Shown: piece by piece, positions 23,181 to 31,436 of the stretch
Layout: each line of letters starts with the position of its first letter
Numbering within the stretch: the stretch's first letter is position 1
Source of the DNA: Bdellovibrionales bacterium
Lineage (GTDB): Bacteria > Bdellovibrionota > Bdellovibrionia > Bdellovibrionales > JAMPXM01
Assembly (NCBI GenBank): GCA_005808505.1
Contig: SYLX01000168.1
Coordinates: 1 to 43,856 of the forward strand
Length of the DNA stretch: 43,856 bases
Reading direction: 5' to 3'
Program-made: the position numbers and the translations under genes
Notes under the pieces: model-generated
Databases searched by the model: none
Told to the model about the DNA's origin: nothing
Seen by the model: the letters and a program-made list of their open reading frames with translations, nothing else

Positions 23181-24241
23181 TCTTTCGCCCGCTCATACTG
23201 AATTGGCCACGCGAGATCGACTCCTAATCGCTTCGCCGCATGGAGCGGCCAGTAAGGATCACGGAGTAGCTCGCGCGCAAGCAAAACGGCGTCAGCCTCG
23301 CCCTCGGCGAGAATTTTTTCGGCTTGCTCGGGCTTCGTGATCAACCCGACCGCACCGACCAGCATTCCCGTTTTTTTCCGAATCTCCGCGGCCATCGGAA
23401 CTTGGTACCCAGGGCCCACCGGAATTTTTGCGGATGGGACCACGCCGCCCGTCGAACAATCAATGAATTCAATGCCGATGGATTTAAGAGCCGTGCAAAG
23501 CACAACGCTGCTCTCGACATCCCACCCGCCTTCGACCCAGTCAGTTGCGGAAATTCGAACGAGAACTGGCCACGATGCGGGCCAGAGCTTTCGCACCGCT
23601 TCTGCGACTCGCAAAGGCAAGCGCATGCGATTTTCGAGTGAACCTCCGTAAGCATCCCGCCGCTGATTGGCGAGGGGTGATAAAAACTCATGAAGTAGAT
23701 AGCCGTGCGCCATGTGAAGCTCGGCGACTTGAAATCCTGCCGCGAGCGCATTTTTAGCTGCGGTCGCAAATTGCTCAACACAGCGATCGATGTCTTCAAG
23801 AGTCATTTCGCGCGGCACCCACGATCCTTCTGAAAAGGCTAAAGCCGACGGCGCCACTGGCTGCCAGCCACCTTCGCTGGCTTCCACCTTCCGGCCCTTC
23901 ACTCCGGGCGGAGGTGTTGAAGCTTTGCGTCCCGCATGCGCGAGCTGAACGCCCGGAACTGAGCCGTGCTCAAGTATGAACTTCGTGATGGGTTTGAAAG
24001 CTTCAACTTGCGCTTGTGACCACAAGCCCGTATCGGCAGGACTGATTCGTGCTTCCGGCGAAACGCCGGTTGCTTCGGCAATCACGAGCGAAGAGCCACC
24101 GACGGCACGACTGCCTAAATGAACGAAGTGCCAAGAGTTCGGCACGCCGTTGACAGCCGAGTATTGACACATCGGCGAGACGAAAATTCTATTTTTGAAT
24201 TGGAGCTCACGAATTTTTAAAGGCGAAAAGAGAAGACTCAT
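23177..24241 (-). CDS. namA: Old yellow enzyme, NADPH dehydrogenase (YqjM/NamA type)
   Basis: This 354-residue FMN-dependent alkene reductase reduces the C=C bond of enones using NADPH. The N-terminus has IFVSPMCQYSA with Cys25, the active-site cysteine of class III (YqjM-type) enzymes. Further motifs are HLGSRAVGGSSLVIAEATGV, VQLAHAGRKAS (the His region binding the FMN/substrate), HMAHGYLLHEFLSPLANQR, RDAYGGSLENRMRLP and a late VLLARELLRDPYWP. Length and order are complete. It is a cytosolic flavoprotein. The gene is convergent with patatin (4-base overlap of stops) and has its own weak start context. Confidence 0.9.
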   Translation of the reverse strand: MSLLFSPLKIRELQFKNRIFVSPMCQYSAVNGVPNSWHFVHLGSRAVGGSSLVIAEATGVSPEARISPADTGLWSQAQVEAFKPITKFILEHGSVPGVQLAHAGRKASTPPPGVKGRKVEASEGGWQPVAPSALAFSEGSWVPREMTLEDIDRCVEQFATAAKNALAAGFQVAELHMAHGYLLHEFLSPLANQRRDAYGGSLENRMRLPLRVAEAVRKLWPASWPVLVRISATDWVEGGWDVESSVVLCTALKSIGIEFIDCSTGGVVPSAKIPVGPGYQVPMAAEIRKKTGMLVGAVGLITKPEQAEKILAEGEADAVLLARELLRDPYWPLHAAKRLGVDLAWPIQYERAKD

Positions 24242-24283
24242 GGACGGATCTTCTCTTCACGCCTTAGTTTCAATCAAGTCATT

Positions 24284-25864
24284 TCAAGGTAGAAGCGAAG
24301 CGTCTGCCTGGCAGGTACTCACGCACTCTTCTTTTGCGATCTTGATAGGTGTATCACGACACTCCGCTGTTCCTAAGTGACGCACCAAACTTGCGGACGA
24401 AGATTTCGTCGTGATCGTAGTACCCCGAACTTTCGCGAGACATGCGTTCACTGCGTGTTGAATCATCGCCGTCTGCATGCTGCCTTTTTCTTTCAGGTAC
24501 TCGTTCGCGCGGATCCGGTCGATCCCAATGGCGCCTTTAGTGGGACTGCTTTGCAAAATTTTGAAGTCGAATCGCGAAACGCTGATGTTGGCAGCTTTGC
24601 AATCCGCTTCCGTCTTCAGCGCTTTGATGCCGAAGGGGTCAGCTCCAACGCTTTCGATCAAAATGATGTGACCACTCGACGCCAGGATATCACCAGGTAC
24701 AAGATTCGTAGCCGATTTGAATTTTGCGTGAGCAAAGCAATTCAATCCGCTCGACTCGATGTTCTGATATGAGCGCGCCGGAACTCCGTGCACCGTTACG
24801 GCTTTTAATTTACCTGTTTTCTTGATCTTCAAGCCAGCTGTCGCGAGCGATGCATAAACGTAACCTGAGCAATCGATTCCGAGTTCTGTCGTACCGGATC
24901 CTGCATCTTTAAAGAAGTCGAAGATCGCGTTTTCACTCGTGCCCGTATAGGGTTTTCCTCCGAAATCGTAGATCATAGGTTTTTTCAAGACATCGAAACA
25001 ACCTGAGCCGGGCTTTTTATAGTTTGCCAGATACGGATGCGATTTGATCAGAGAAGCGAGATTCGTGATCTTTCGCTTTTTCCCGCCTTGATCGTGATCA
25101 CCGACAACCGTGATGCCTTTGATATCTGGAGTCGCCGACGAAAGCGCAGCCTGCACACCGGCTTCACAGCTTTGATACGCGGTTGCGATGGCTTTCAATC
25201 CACCGTACACGGCAGGATGACGAGTCTGTTTCCACTTCTCGAAAAGGGTTGTGCCCTGAGGACTAAGATCGCCGTTTTCCGACACTTCAGGAGCCGGCTC
25301 TGTTGGCGAAACGGTCGCGGGGGGACACGCGGCTAAGTTTTGCACCTGCCCCGTAATGCGTTCGACTTCCGCGAACTTCGCGCGGATCTTATCTTGGAGT
25401 GCGTTTGTTTCCGGTGTCATACGATCGCCGACTTCGAGACCCGTGAGAGTTTCGAGAATTTTTTGATGATCTTGCCGATCGATCTTCAGGGTTGCGAGCG
25501 TTTCTTCCGTCACCGTTTCGTAGAGATCAGCAACGGTTTCGGCTACGAGGTTACGATCTGTTTGACTCAGGTTCGCCAGACGCCCTTTCATGAAAGACCC
25601 GACGAAGGCCGACTTCATCTCATTTCGAGACGCAAGCTTTTCTTTCTTCAGCGAGAAGTCGTGGATCCCATCCCAGAACTCATCTTCAAAGTTCTGCTGG
25701 CAACCCACGGTCTCCGTCGCACGATTTGCGAGAGAGACTGAAGTTGGACTCAGGCCCGGACCGCAGGCGCTTAACGCCTGGATCGCGACGAGCGATCCTA
25801 CAAGCGCGCGAACGAGCGTTGATGAACGGAGAGACTTTCTTGATTTTGTCTTCTGTGTTTTCAT
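24284..25864 (-). CDS. NlpC/P60-like peptidoglycan-hydrolase lipoprotein
   Basis: The 526-residue protein has Cys34 in the lipobox LSACGPG, a helical N-terminal domain of about 220 residues with a possible coiled part, and a linker rich in Pro/Glu (PTEPAPEVSENGD). The C-terminal domain has Cys332 in LGIDCSGYVYASL and His399 in SGHIILIE, the Cys-His pair of NlpC/P60 (C40) papain-fold enzymes that cut stem peptides of peptidoglycan. The protein would be held in the periplasm or outer membrane. A final Cys-rich tail (CVSTCQ) is unusual. The Cys-His pair is convincing but the fold is divergent, so hydrolase activity is likely rather than certain. Confidence 0.75.
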   Translation of the reverse strand: MKTQKTKSRKSLRSSTLVRALVGSLVAIQALSACGPGLSPTSVSLANRATETVGCQQNFEDEFWDGIHDFSLKKEKLASRNEMKSAFVGSFMKGRLANLSQTDRNLVAETVADLYETVTEETLATLKIDRQDHQKILETLTGLEVGDRMTPETNALQDKIRAKFAEVERITGQVQNLAACPPATVSPTEPAPEVSENGDLSPQGTTLFEKWKQTRHPAVYGGLKAIATAYQSCEAGVQAALSSATPDIKGITVVGDHDQGGKKRKITNLASLIKSHPYLANYKKPGSGCFDVLKKPMIYDFGGKPYTGTSENAIFDFFKDAGSGTTELGIDCSGYVYASLATAGLKIKKTGKLKAVTVHGVPARSYQNIESSGLNCFAHAKFKSATNLVPGDILASSGHIILIESVGADPFGIKALKTEADCKAANISVSRFDFKILQSSPTKGAIGIDRIRANEYLKEKGSMQTAMIQHAVNACLAKVRGTTITTKSSSASLVRHLGTAECRDTPIKIAKEECVSTCQADASLLP

Positions 25865-25956
25865 GCGAATTACCGTTTCGGCAATCGCGCACGCTTCGCG
25901 AGATCCCCTCGCAAGAACCGGACTTCTTTTAGACGAACGACTCCCCCAGAAACGCG

Positions 25957-25980
25957 AAAAACGCCCTCTAGAGGCGTTTT
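25957..25980 (-). terminator. Rho-independent terminator of the three-repeat protein gene
   Basis: On the - strand AAAACGCC, loop TCTAGA and GGCGTTTTT form an AT/GC-rich hairpin (left arm 25980-25973, right arm down to 25957), with T-rich sequence after it. It lies 85 bases beyond the stop of the leftward gene at 26065. Confidence 0.6.
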
Positions 25981-26064
25981 CCGCGGCTTTTACTTATACC
26001 GACCATTAATCAACTAGGGTCGCGTTTTGGCACTGGACCAGCATATGACGATGACTCACGTCAA

Positions 26065-26781
26065 TTACTGGCAAATGCCAACGCGGTTGATGTAGATGTT
26101 TGCGCAGAGAGCACGTGTGAGCGCGAGATCGCTACGAGAGTAACGCTGATTGCCCATGAAGTTTGATTCCGAGACTAGGATATCTCCATTCGGAAAAAAC
26201 GCCGATACAGTTGCTTGGTTGTTGCGCGAAGTGATCACTTGATCGCCTGCGCAGTAGAGAGCGGTGCACCCGAAAGCCGCGGCAACGTTTTCAGGAGCAA
26301 GCCGCTGCGTGCCCATGAAGTTCGATTCTGCGACTACGATATCGCCGTTAGCGAAGAAGCCGATGATCTTCGCTGAGTTTGCCCGGTGCGTGTAAACTTC
26401 ATCACCTACGCAGAGAGCGCCGTTACAACCGTTGCGAACCGCGAGTTCATTTAATGAATATTGTTGAGTTCCCATGAAGTTGTCTTCGGAGACGACAAGC
26501 TTTTTGGTATTCGGGAAGAATCCGGTCACTTTCGCCGTGTTCATGCGTGATGTGATCACGTCAGAACCGATGCGAATCGATCCGTTTTCCATTTTCACGA
26601 ATGGTCGAGCGATCGTCACGACACCGACCTTTACCGAAATCGCGTTGCCGGCAAGTTGCATCTCGTTTGAATCAACGTCGATGTCGATTTCGATGTGAAC
26701 TTGGGCATGAGCTGGCTTAACGCTTGCTACGACGGTTACAACTGCGATCAAAGCCGCAAGGGTCGATTTCAAATTGATCAC
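26065..26781 (-). CDS. Secreted protein with three SH3-like tandem repeats
   Basis: This 238-residue protein has a signal peptide (VINLKSTLAALIAVVTVV to PAHAQ) and a beta-rich domain (VHIEIDIDVD). Three repeats of about 53-56 residues follow. Each reads GD-x-V-x-T-x-R-x-N-x-A-x-V, then GFFPNGDIVV, ESNFMGTQRY, and a GC...C ending. The strand pattern suggests small SH3-like barrels, an inference from the GDxV/NGxIVV rhythm. Two Cys per repeat may form disulfides. I start at a GTG at 26781, which has AGGAGG 6 bases upstream and lies directly at the signal peptide; an ATG 21 bases further upstream would place the ribosome binding site inside the gene. Function unknown. Confidence 0.7.
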   Translation of the reverse strand: MINLKSTLAALIAVVTVVASVKPAHAQVHIEIDIDVDSNEMQLAGNAISVKVGVVTIARPFVKMENGSIRIGSDVITSRMNTAKVTGFFPNTKKLVVSEDNFMGTQQYSLNELAVRNGCNGALCVGDEVYTHRANSAKIIGFFANGDIVVAESNFMGTQRLAPENVAAAFGCTALYCAGDQVITSRNNQATVSAFFPNGDILVSESNFMGNQRYSRSDLALTRALCANIYINRVGICQ

Positions 26782-27194
26782 TTGATCCTCCTGGATCTTC
26801 ATAGAATTGATGTTCGTTTTTCGATGACGAGGGTCGATTGAGCAAACTCCGTACCTCTCTCAACCCCTTTCAATCCCCGTAATCCCCTTCTGTCTCGGAT
26901 CGTTCGTGTCGAAGGTGTGAGCATCGCAAGTAAATATTCCAAATTCAGCCTTCTCTCCGAGAACGCAGACTCTCGGCAAAACAAATCGGGTTTACATTTC
27001 CCGCTGAAGGTTGCTCCGCATCCGGAGTCGTCACCGAAATTCGATAAAGCCGCTTTTGCGACCACCGACTCTAGGACCCCAAACGGTTCCATTAGGTATT
27101 CACTTACCGAAGTCCCGGTTTTTTCGCGCCATTGCTTTGATTGCTTGGAATCAGGTGGACTCTCTGGGGTAGACTGAAGCCGAGGAGTCTCTGC
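26782..27194. other. Intergenic region between divergent genes
   Basis: This 413-base gap holds the ribosome binding sites of both flanking genes (AGGAGG for the leftward one at about 26787-26792, GAGGAG at 27181-27186 for the rightward one). Open frames here on both strands (for example 26799-27254 on the - strand) lack signals and I do not call them. No repeat or hairpin stands out. Confidence 0.5.
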
Positions 27195-27620
27195 ATGATC
27201 AAATTCTCGAATCTCTTCAAAGATAAACGCCACCCTGACAGCTGGGAGACCCACGAAATTGTTGAGGGCAAGCTTTATCGGTACGTCGATACGGGCATAG
27301 GCCTTCCTTTAATTGAGATTCTCGAGAGTCAATTGCCGCGCCTAGAGGGGTACGATTTTTATGAGCCCTATTGGGTCGTTGCGCAGGATCCCACCTACTT
27401 TGCCATATACGATCGCGAAGACCAGCTGATCTACAGCCCACTTGGTTTCGCAAAGACCTACTCGCTGCCAGATCTTGTGCGTGCGGAAGGCTATGCCTCT
27501 GTTTCTGACTTCCGAGCGAAGCACATGAACCCCGAGCATGGCCAATTGACGGATCTCGATATTTGGGTACGCTTGGCACTGCCCGCGAAGGTTTATCTCC
27601 CGTCGCTAAAACGCAAATAG
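27195..27620 (+). CDS. Hypothetical cytosolic protein
   Basis: This 141-residue protein is unrecognised. It has no signal peptide and no membrane segment. It is mixed alpha/beta with aromatic-rich stretches (YDFYEPYWVVAQDPTYFAIY) and a conserved-looking acidic/charged C-terminal half (DLVRAEGYASVSDFRAKH, DLDIWVRLALPAKVYLP). GAGGAG lies 8 bases before the ATG at 27195. A frame extending upstream to 27141 exists, but this start has the ribosome binding site. The gene stands alone between two intergenic gaps. Confidence 0.55.
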   Translation: MIKFSNLFKDKRHPDSWETHEIVEGKLYRYVDTGIGLPLIEILESQLPRLEGYDFYEPYWVVAQDPTYFAIYDREDQLIYSPLGFAKTYSLPDLVRAEGYASVSDFRAKHMNPEHGQLTDLDIWVRLALPAKVYLPSLKRK

Positions 27621-27766
27621 TCGCGCAGTCTTAAGCTTTCGTTAGACCGTCCGTTTCGCATCTACGAGCGTCTACTTTATTGACAGTGAAACGTCGTTAA
27701 ACAGCTTTAGAGCTGGTCACGAGGTTGCAACCTTATTTCAGAGGTTCATTGCAAGGAGTGCTCGCG

Positions 27767-28501
27767 ATGAAGAAGCTCACTTGGTTACTGACGGTGGTTT
27801 TGTGCGGAGGCGTACTCTTTGCGGATCTGGCTCGCGCGAATGCCCAGCCGCAAGCGTCGGCTCAGCCGATCGGCGCTTTCGATGACGAAGATCAAGAAGA
27901 TCTCGATGATCGATTTGGCTCCGAGCCTTGTGCAAATAAAGCGAGCCAAAGAGTCAGCCGCTTCACATATTACGTAACACCAAAATTTTTCGGCACCCTC
28001 AAAAGTCGAGAACTAAGGCAATGTCAGTTTCAAGGAACCTGCATTTACGTCAACGGCGCTGGACTCGAGATGGTGCGCAACTCTGCAGGTAAAACGTTCC
28101 CTCTCAATGAAGCCGCCTGTCCCTACGGTCGCGCTAGCAATGGCGAGTGCGTTGAGCCTTGCAAGCACGTCGCGGCGTCCCTGCACGTTCCGGCTGGCTC
28201 CGTAATTTATATACCTGCTTTAAAAGGCCGTACCTGCCAAGGTCGTCCACACAATGGCTACGTCATCGCTTCGGATCGTGGAGCCGGGGTGAAACGCGAA
28301 GGTCACTTCGATTTTTATGCGGGCACCTGCACAAAATTCGCGCGCGGCCAGTGCGTTTCGAATCCGTCCTACCAGAAGCTCACTACGGGAATGAAAAACA
28401 AAAACTATTGCATCGTCGAAGGTCCAAACGGGAGCGAACCCTCGTCTCAACCGTCGCAGACTCTTTCGAAAAACTCACGTCGGGGTCGCACGGCCCGCTA
28501 A
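27767..28501 (+). CDS. Secreted 3D-domain protein (MltA/RpfB-type lytic or cell-wall fold)
   Basis: The 244 residues start with a signal peptide (MKKLTWLLTVVLCGGVLFADLARANAQ) and an acidic linker (DDEDQEDLDDRF). The double-psi barrel "3D" domain follows: SLHVPAGSVIYIPALKG, then HNGYVIASDRGAGVKREG and HFDFYAG, i.e. the aspartates of the ASDRG and FDFY motifs as in MltA, YuiC and Rpf-type proteins, where they act on peptidoglycan. Six or more Cys suggest disulfides. A basic Ser/Pro-rich tail ends SRRGRTAR. A periplasmic or secreted cell-wall enzyme is inferred. I start at 27767, with AAGGAG 8 bases upstream; the longer frame from 27725 delays the signal peptide. Confidence 0.75.
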   Translation: MKKLTWLLTVVLCGGVLFADLARANAQPQASAQPIGAFDDEDQEDLDDRFGSEPCANKASQRVSRFTYYVTPKFFGTLKSRELRQCQFQGTCIYVNGAGLEMVRNSAGKTFPLNEAACPYGRASNGECVEPCKHVAASLHVPAGSVIYIPALKGRTCQGRPHNGYVIASDRGAGVKREGHFDFYAGTCTKFARGQCVSNPSYQKLTTGMKNKNYCIVEGPNGSEPSSQPSQTLSKNSRRGRTAR

Positions 28502-28643
28502 CTCATTTCTCAACGAGAAGTTGAAAGCTTAGGTTCACTCGAAGGATGAGTTTGCCGGATGAACAAAGGCCCACAACTTTTTCATCTGCGGATAACAGCC
28601 TCACTCCCAATCTCAACTACAAATACAGATGAGGAGGATAAGG

Positions 28644-28961
28644 ATGTCCATCACGTCTGAACAAAACAACAGCTCGAATGTAACGAACGATCCGCTTGAT
28701 GCGGCTAATGATCCAAATTCACGCCCGGATCCGGTGATCCAAACCTTGATTGACGGAAGCCAAGTCACGGTCGACCCCAGTCAGTATGAAATTTCATCCG
28801 TAGAAGGTGAGATTGTGCCCGGCTCAGTAACGGACTCTGGCCTCCAAATCAATCGTGAAGATAATACGGCCGCTGAAGAAGATTTGGCGTCTGATTTCGC
28901 GACCGATGGTCACGATCTCGATGTTGAATCCTTACGTGGTCACGAGCCGACACGTCATTGA
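28644..28961 (+). CDS. Small acidic hypothetical protein
   Basis: This 105-residue protein is rich in Asp, Glu, Asn and Ser (DPLDAANDPNSRPDP, EDNTAAEEDLASDF, DGHDLDVES) and has no hydrophobic segment. Such composition suggests a disordered protein. I cannot assign a function. GGAGGATAAGG immediately precedes the ATG at 28644, so translation is well supported. Its stop is 6 bases from the convergent methyltransferase-like gene. Confidence 0.5.
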   Translation: MSITSEQNNSSNVTNDPLDAANDPNSRPDPVIQTLIDGSQVTVDPSQYEISSVEGEIVPGSVTDSGLQINREDNTAAEEDLASDFATDGHDLDVESLRGHEPTRH

Positions 28962-28967
28962 ACGCTC

Positions 28968-29603
28968 TTACCAGCGCGAGTAAAGAATGCCTGATGACGA
29001 GGCGGACTCAAACCCAGCAAGATTTGCGATTCGCTCCAGGAGGGCTTCTTCAGATTGAGTTTTCTTTCCATGCGGATTGAGGGAGAGCGTGCTGAGCTGC
29101 GCTCTCCCATCGATCATTTCCGGGTCGTACTGCCACCCGCCGCGGGAGCAATCCCATACCCAAACATCGTTGAGAAGAGTCGATAGCGAAGCGCCTTCAA
29201 CTCGAGGAGGAGCGCGTTTACCCGTGCGCGCATTTTTCGAGGAAACGATTCGTCCATCACCGAAACGTTTCACCGTCTCTGCGGAACGCGGCATTTCGAG
29301 CGGAACAAAAGATGAACGTTGCGCATCTTTGACGTACCAGAGGACGGTTCGGTGGATGTCGGCTCGGTCTCCGGCTCCCCTCTCGCACCAAACAATCTCG
29401 TTGCGCAGGCTTTTTTCGTTAGTAAAAACCCGATCAGCTAGCGGTTTGAGCACGTAGGAAAGATCCCAATCCGCGATCAAGAAAAGCGATCCATTTTCCG
29501 AGAGGGCTTCGTGGGCTTCGCGCAATTGGCGTTCGGCACCTTCGTGCGAAGACACGGTCGCGACCACCAACTCAAACTTTTCGGAAGCGTCGACCAGCAT
29601 CAT
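28968..29603 (-). CDS. Truncated DNA-methyltransferase-like protein, half B
   Basis: This 211-residue protein looks like a DNA N4/N6-methyltransferase without its SAM motif. The motif IV region is FELVVATVSSHE, where DPPY would stand; then NEIVWCERG and TVLWYVKD match the EIIW and VLWYxK stretches of the beta-class enzymes. A variable basic segment (VKRFGDGRIVSSKNARTGK) sits where the target-recognition part lies. VWDCSRGG and GKKTQSEEALLERI match the VWD and HPTQKPEALLERI motifs. The protein then ends before motif I (the F/D-x-GSG loop). The ATG at 29603 overlaps the previous stop (ATGA), with GGAG 5 bases before it. I do not expect stand-alone activity. Confidence 0.6.
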   Translation of the reverse strand: MMLVDASEKFELVVATVSSHEGAERQLREAHEALSENGSLFLIADWDLSYVLKPLADRVFTNEKSLRNEIVWCERGAGDRADIHRTVLWYVKDAQRSSFVPLEMPRSAETVKRFGDGRIVSSKNARTGKRAPPRVEGASLSTLLNDVWVWDCSRGGWQYDPEMIDGRAQLSTLSLNPHGKKTQSEEALLERIANLAGFESASSSGILYSRW

Positions 29604-30253
29604 TCTAGCTCCATGACAAGTTGTTGCGAGGCAGGAATCGCGAGACGAAGACGATTCTCGGTAATGCGACAAGCTTCGAGTGAAGTATCAAAACCGGTGA
29701 CGGTTCGGCCTTGCTCTAACGCCGCGACGAGTGCCGATCCACTCCCCATCATCGGATCGAGGACAGTTGCAATACGGTGGTAGCGCTCAAAAAAGCGGAA
29801 GAGCCTTTTGTAAAGCTCCATGGGTTTTTGTCCGGAAAGGCCTACTCGCTCCGCGGAGGATGGCCCCACGAGCGGCTGCGCTAAAAGGTGACGCTTGGGG
29901 TAGTAATGGGGATTAGCGGAATAAACAAGAATTGTATCGCGGTGATTTTGCAGAGCTTTCGTTTTTACCGCGCGCTGGCGGTAACACCAGATAACATCGC
30001 CTTTGAACGGCAAGCCGAAAACATCAAGAATGGATTTGTAGGCGTGCGCTCGTTCAACATCGGCATGCAGGAGAAGAAATCCTTCTTCGGTGAGATGAGG
30101 GAGCAAACTTGAAACTCGTACGGCAAGCTCTTCGCTACTGATGGACGCTTCGGGCTCGAGATAAATCAGGTCAAAGAGTGACTCTGGCTCGACGGCGTTT
30201 ATCTCCAAGCAGTCCGCATGGTGGATGCGATAGGATTCGTTCGTGTCTCTCAT
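29600..30253 (-). CDS. DNA-methyltransferase-like protein, half A with decayed motif IV
   Basis: This 217-residue protein has the beta-class methyltransferase layout: HHADCLEI at the start, LIYLEPEASI at the motif IV position (Glu33-Pro34-Glu35-Ala36 in place of DPPY), GDVIWCYRQ, ILVYSANPHYYPKRH, SGQKPMEL (the QKP motif) and a good SAM-binding motif I, VLDPMMGSGSALVAALEQG (residues 164-182). The catalytic tetrapeptide is therefore lost while the SAM pocket is kept. It overlaps the second methyltransferase-like gene by 4 bases and lies upstream of it, so both are translated together. No restriction endonuclease is adjacent. A regulatory or RNA-directed role is as likely as DNA methylation. Confidence 0.6.
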   Translation of the reverse strand: MRDTNESYRIHHADCLEINAVEPESLFDLIYLEPEASISSEELAVRVSSLLPHLTEEGFLLLHADVERAHAYKSILDVFGLPFKGDVIWCYRQRAVKTKALQNHRDTILVYSANPHYYPKRHLLAQPLVGPSSAERVGLSGQKPMELYKRLFRFFERYHRIATVLDPMMGSGSALVAALEQGRTVTGFDTSLEACRITENRLRLAIPASQQLVMELE

Positions 30254-30398
30254 CTTGGCCCCCGGGTGAACTCGACCCTATTTAATAGTGGAGGAAAACT
30301 GGCAAAGAGTTGAGTCCAGGTACTCTCTCTCGCTTCGAATCAAGACCTCAATCTCTGGACAATGTCGAACGAACGCGGGCAAACTTTCAACCGAGACG

Positions 30399-31349
30399 AT
30401 GAAAAACTACGCGGTCTTCCTCATCATCATTGCTGCTGCCGTTTGGTTCTGGCTCCGACCTGAATCAAAGGAATCCGTCGCGGATCGAACAGGCGCGATC
30501 TCAACAGTTGATGCAACGCCAGCAGAGCTGACGGTTGCGCCATCTCCTCAAGTGGTGCCTACTCCCTCACCTGCTGCATCGATGATCAACGAGGCAAACC
30601 CCGCAGAGCAACCAGCTAAGGTCACGCAGGCTACACCCGTGCCTACGATGGGAAGCGCTCCTCCGAGACCGCCTCCGGGATCGGTTTCGTACCATAAGAT
30701 GGGCCGACTGATTGTCGTGTTTGGGGATGTACTTTATGGCTCGTTGAAGGACGACTCCGCACCCGATACGGGCTATGTGCGGATCAATCCTGTCCGCCAG
30801 TGGCTAGGCCCGATCCCCTATCATATCGCTCCGGATCTCGTAAATCCTGACCGCGTGAAACGAGCGATCGATCACTTCCACGAAAAGACTCCCGTTCGGT
30901 TCGTGCCCTTCACGGGACAAGCAGATGCCATCTCGTTCCAGAAGGGCGAAAAAGATTGCCACTCTTACGTCGGAAGGATCGGTGGCCATCAGCCGATTTA
31001 TCTTTCACCGGATTGCGATGGAAAAGAAATTATCCACGAGATCATGCACGCGTTAGGGTTCATGCACGAGCACTCCCGGTCTGACCGCGATCAGTTTGTG
31101 CGGGTGCTCTGGGACCGGGTCCTCCCCGACAAACGATCGCAGTTTGAAATCGCCCCTGATGAACTGCTGACCCACTCAATCAACCGACCTTTCGATTATA
31201 AATCCGTGATGATTTACGAGCCGAATTTCTTCGGCATCAACGACGGCGAAACAACGCTTGAGTCCACAACGCGGGAGAAGATCGAGCCTTCGGCGGGGGG
31301 CTTGAGCGCGGAGGATGTTGAGCGGCTATATCGCCTGTATCCTCCCTGA
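30399..31349 (+). CDS. Astacin-like (M12A) zinc metalloprotease, membrane-anchored
   Basis: This 316-residue protein has an N-terminal membrane segment (MKNYAVFLIIIAAAVWFWL), a Pro/Thr/Ala linker (to about residue 95) and an astacin-type protease domain. The zinc site is HEIMHALGFMHEH with His213, His217 and His223 as ligands and Glu214 as the base. The Met-turn is YKSVMIYEP, where astacins have SVMHY. Later, EKIEPSAGGLSAEDVERLY matches the astacin end. It would act on exported or prey/partner proteins, or inside the periplasm. The ATG at 30399 starts at the hydrophobic segment. The stop TGA at 31347-31349 is directly followed by the insertion sequence. Confidence 0.85.
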   Translation: MKNYAVFLIIIAAAVWFWLRPESKESVADRTGAISTVDATPAELTVAPSPQVVPTPSPAASMINEANPAEQPAKVTQATPVPTMGSAPPRPPPGSVSYHKMGRLIVVFGDVLYGSLKDDSAPDTGYVRINPVRQWLGPIPYHIAPDLVNPDRVKRAIDHFHEKTPVRFVPFTGQADAISFQKGEKDCHSYVGRIGGHQPIYLSPDCDGKEIIHEIMHALGFMHEHSRSDRDQFVRVLWDRVLPDKRSQFEIAPDELLTHSINRPFDYKSVMIYEPNFFGINDGETTLESTTREKIEPSAGGLSAEDVERLYRLYPP

Positions 31350-31371
31350 ACTGGCCCACTTTATTGCAGAT
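31350..31371 (+). repeat. Left terminal inverted repeat of the insertion sequence
   Basis: It begins ACTGGCCCACT and ends TTGCAGAT. It starts directly after the TGA stop of the astacin-like gene. Positions 12 and 14 differ from the right copy. Confidence 0.85.
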
Positions 31372-31436
31372 CAATCGCAGGTTGATGCTAGGGTGAACGA
31401 CTTGGAAGTGGCCAGAATCTTGCTTTTTTGGCATCC

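Noticed and set aside
26799-27254. Minus-strand frame of 151 codons in the gap before 27195
   Set aside because: It overlaps the start of the 27195 gene, which has a strong ribosome binding site, and its composition is unconvincing.
28968-30253. Restriction-modification system
   Set aside because: No endonuclease or specificity gene lies nearby and both methyltransferase-like genes lack the catalytic motif.
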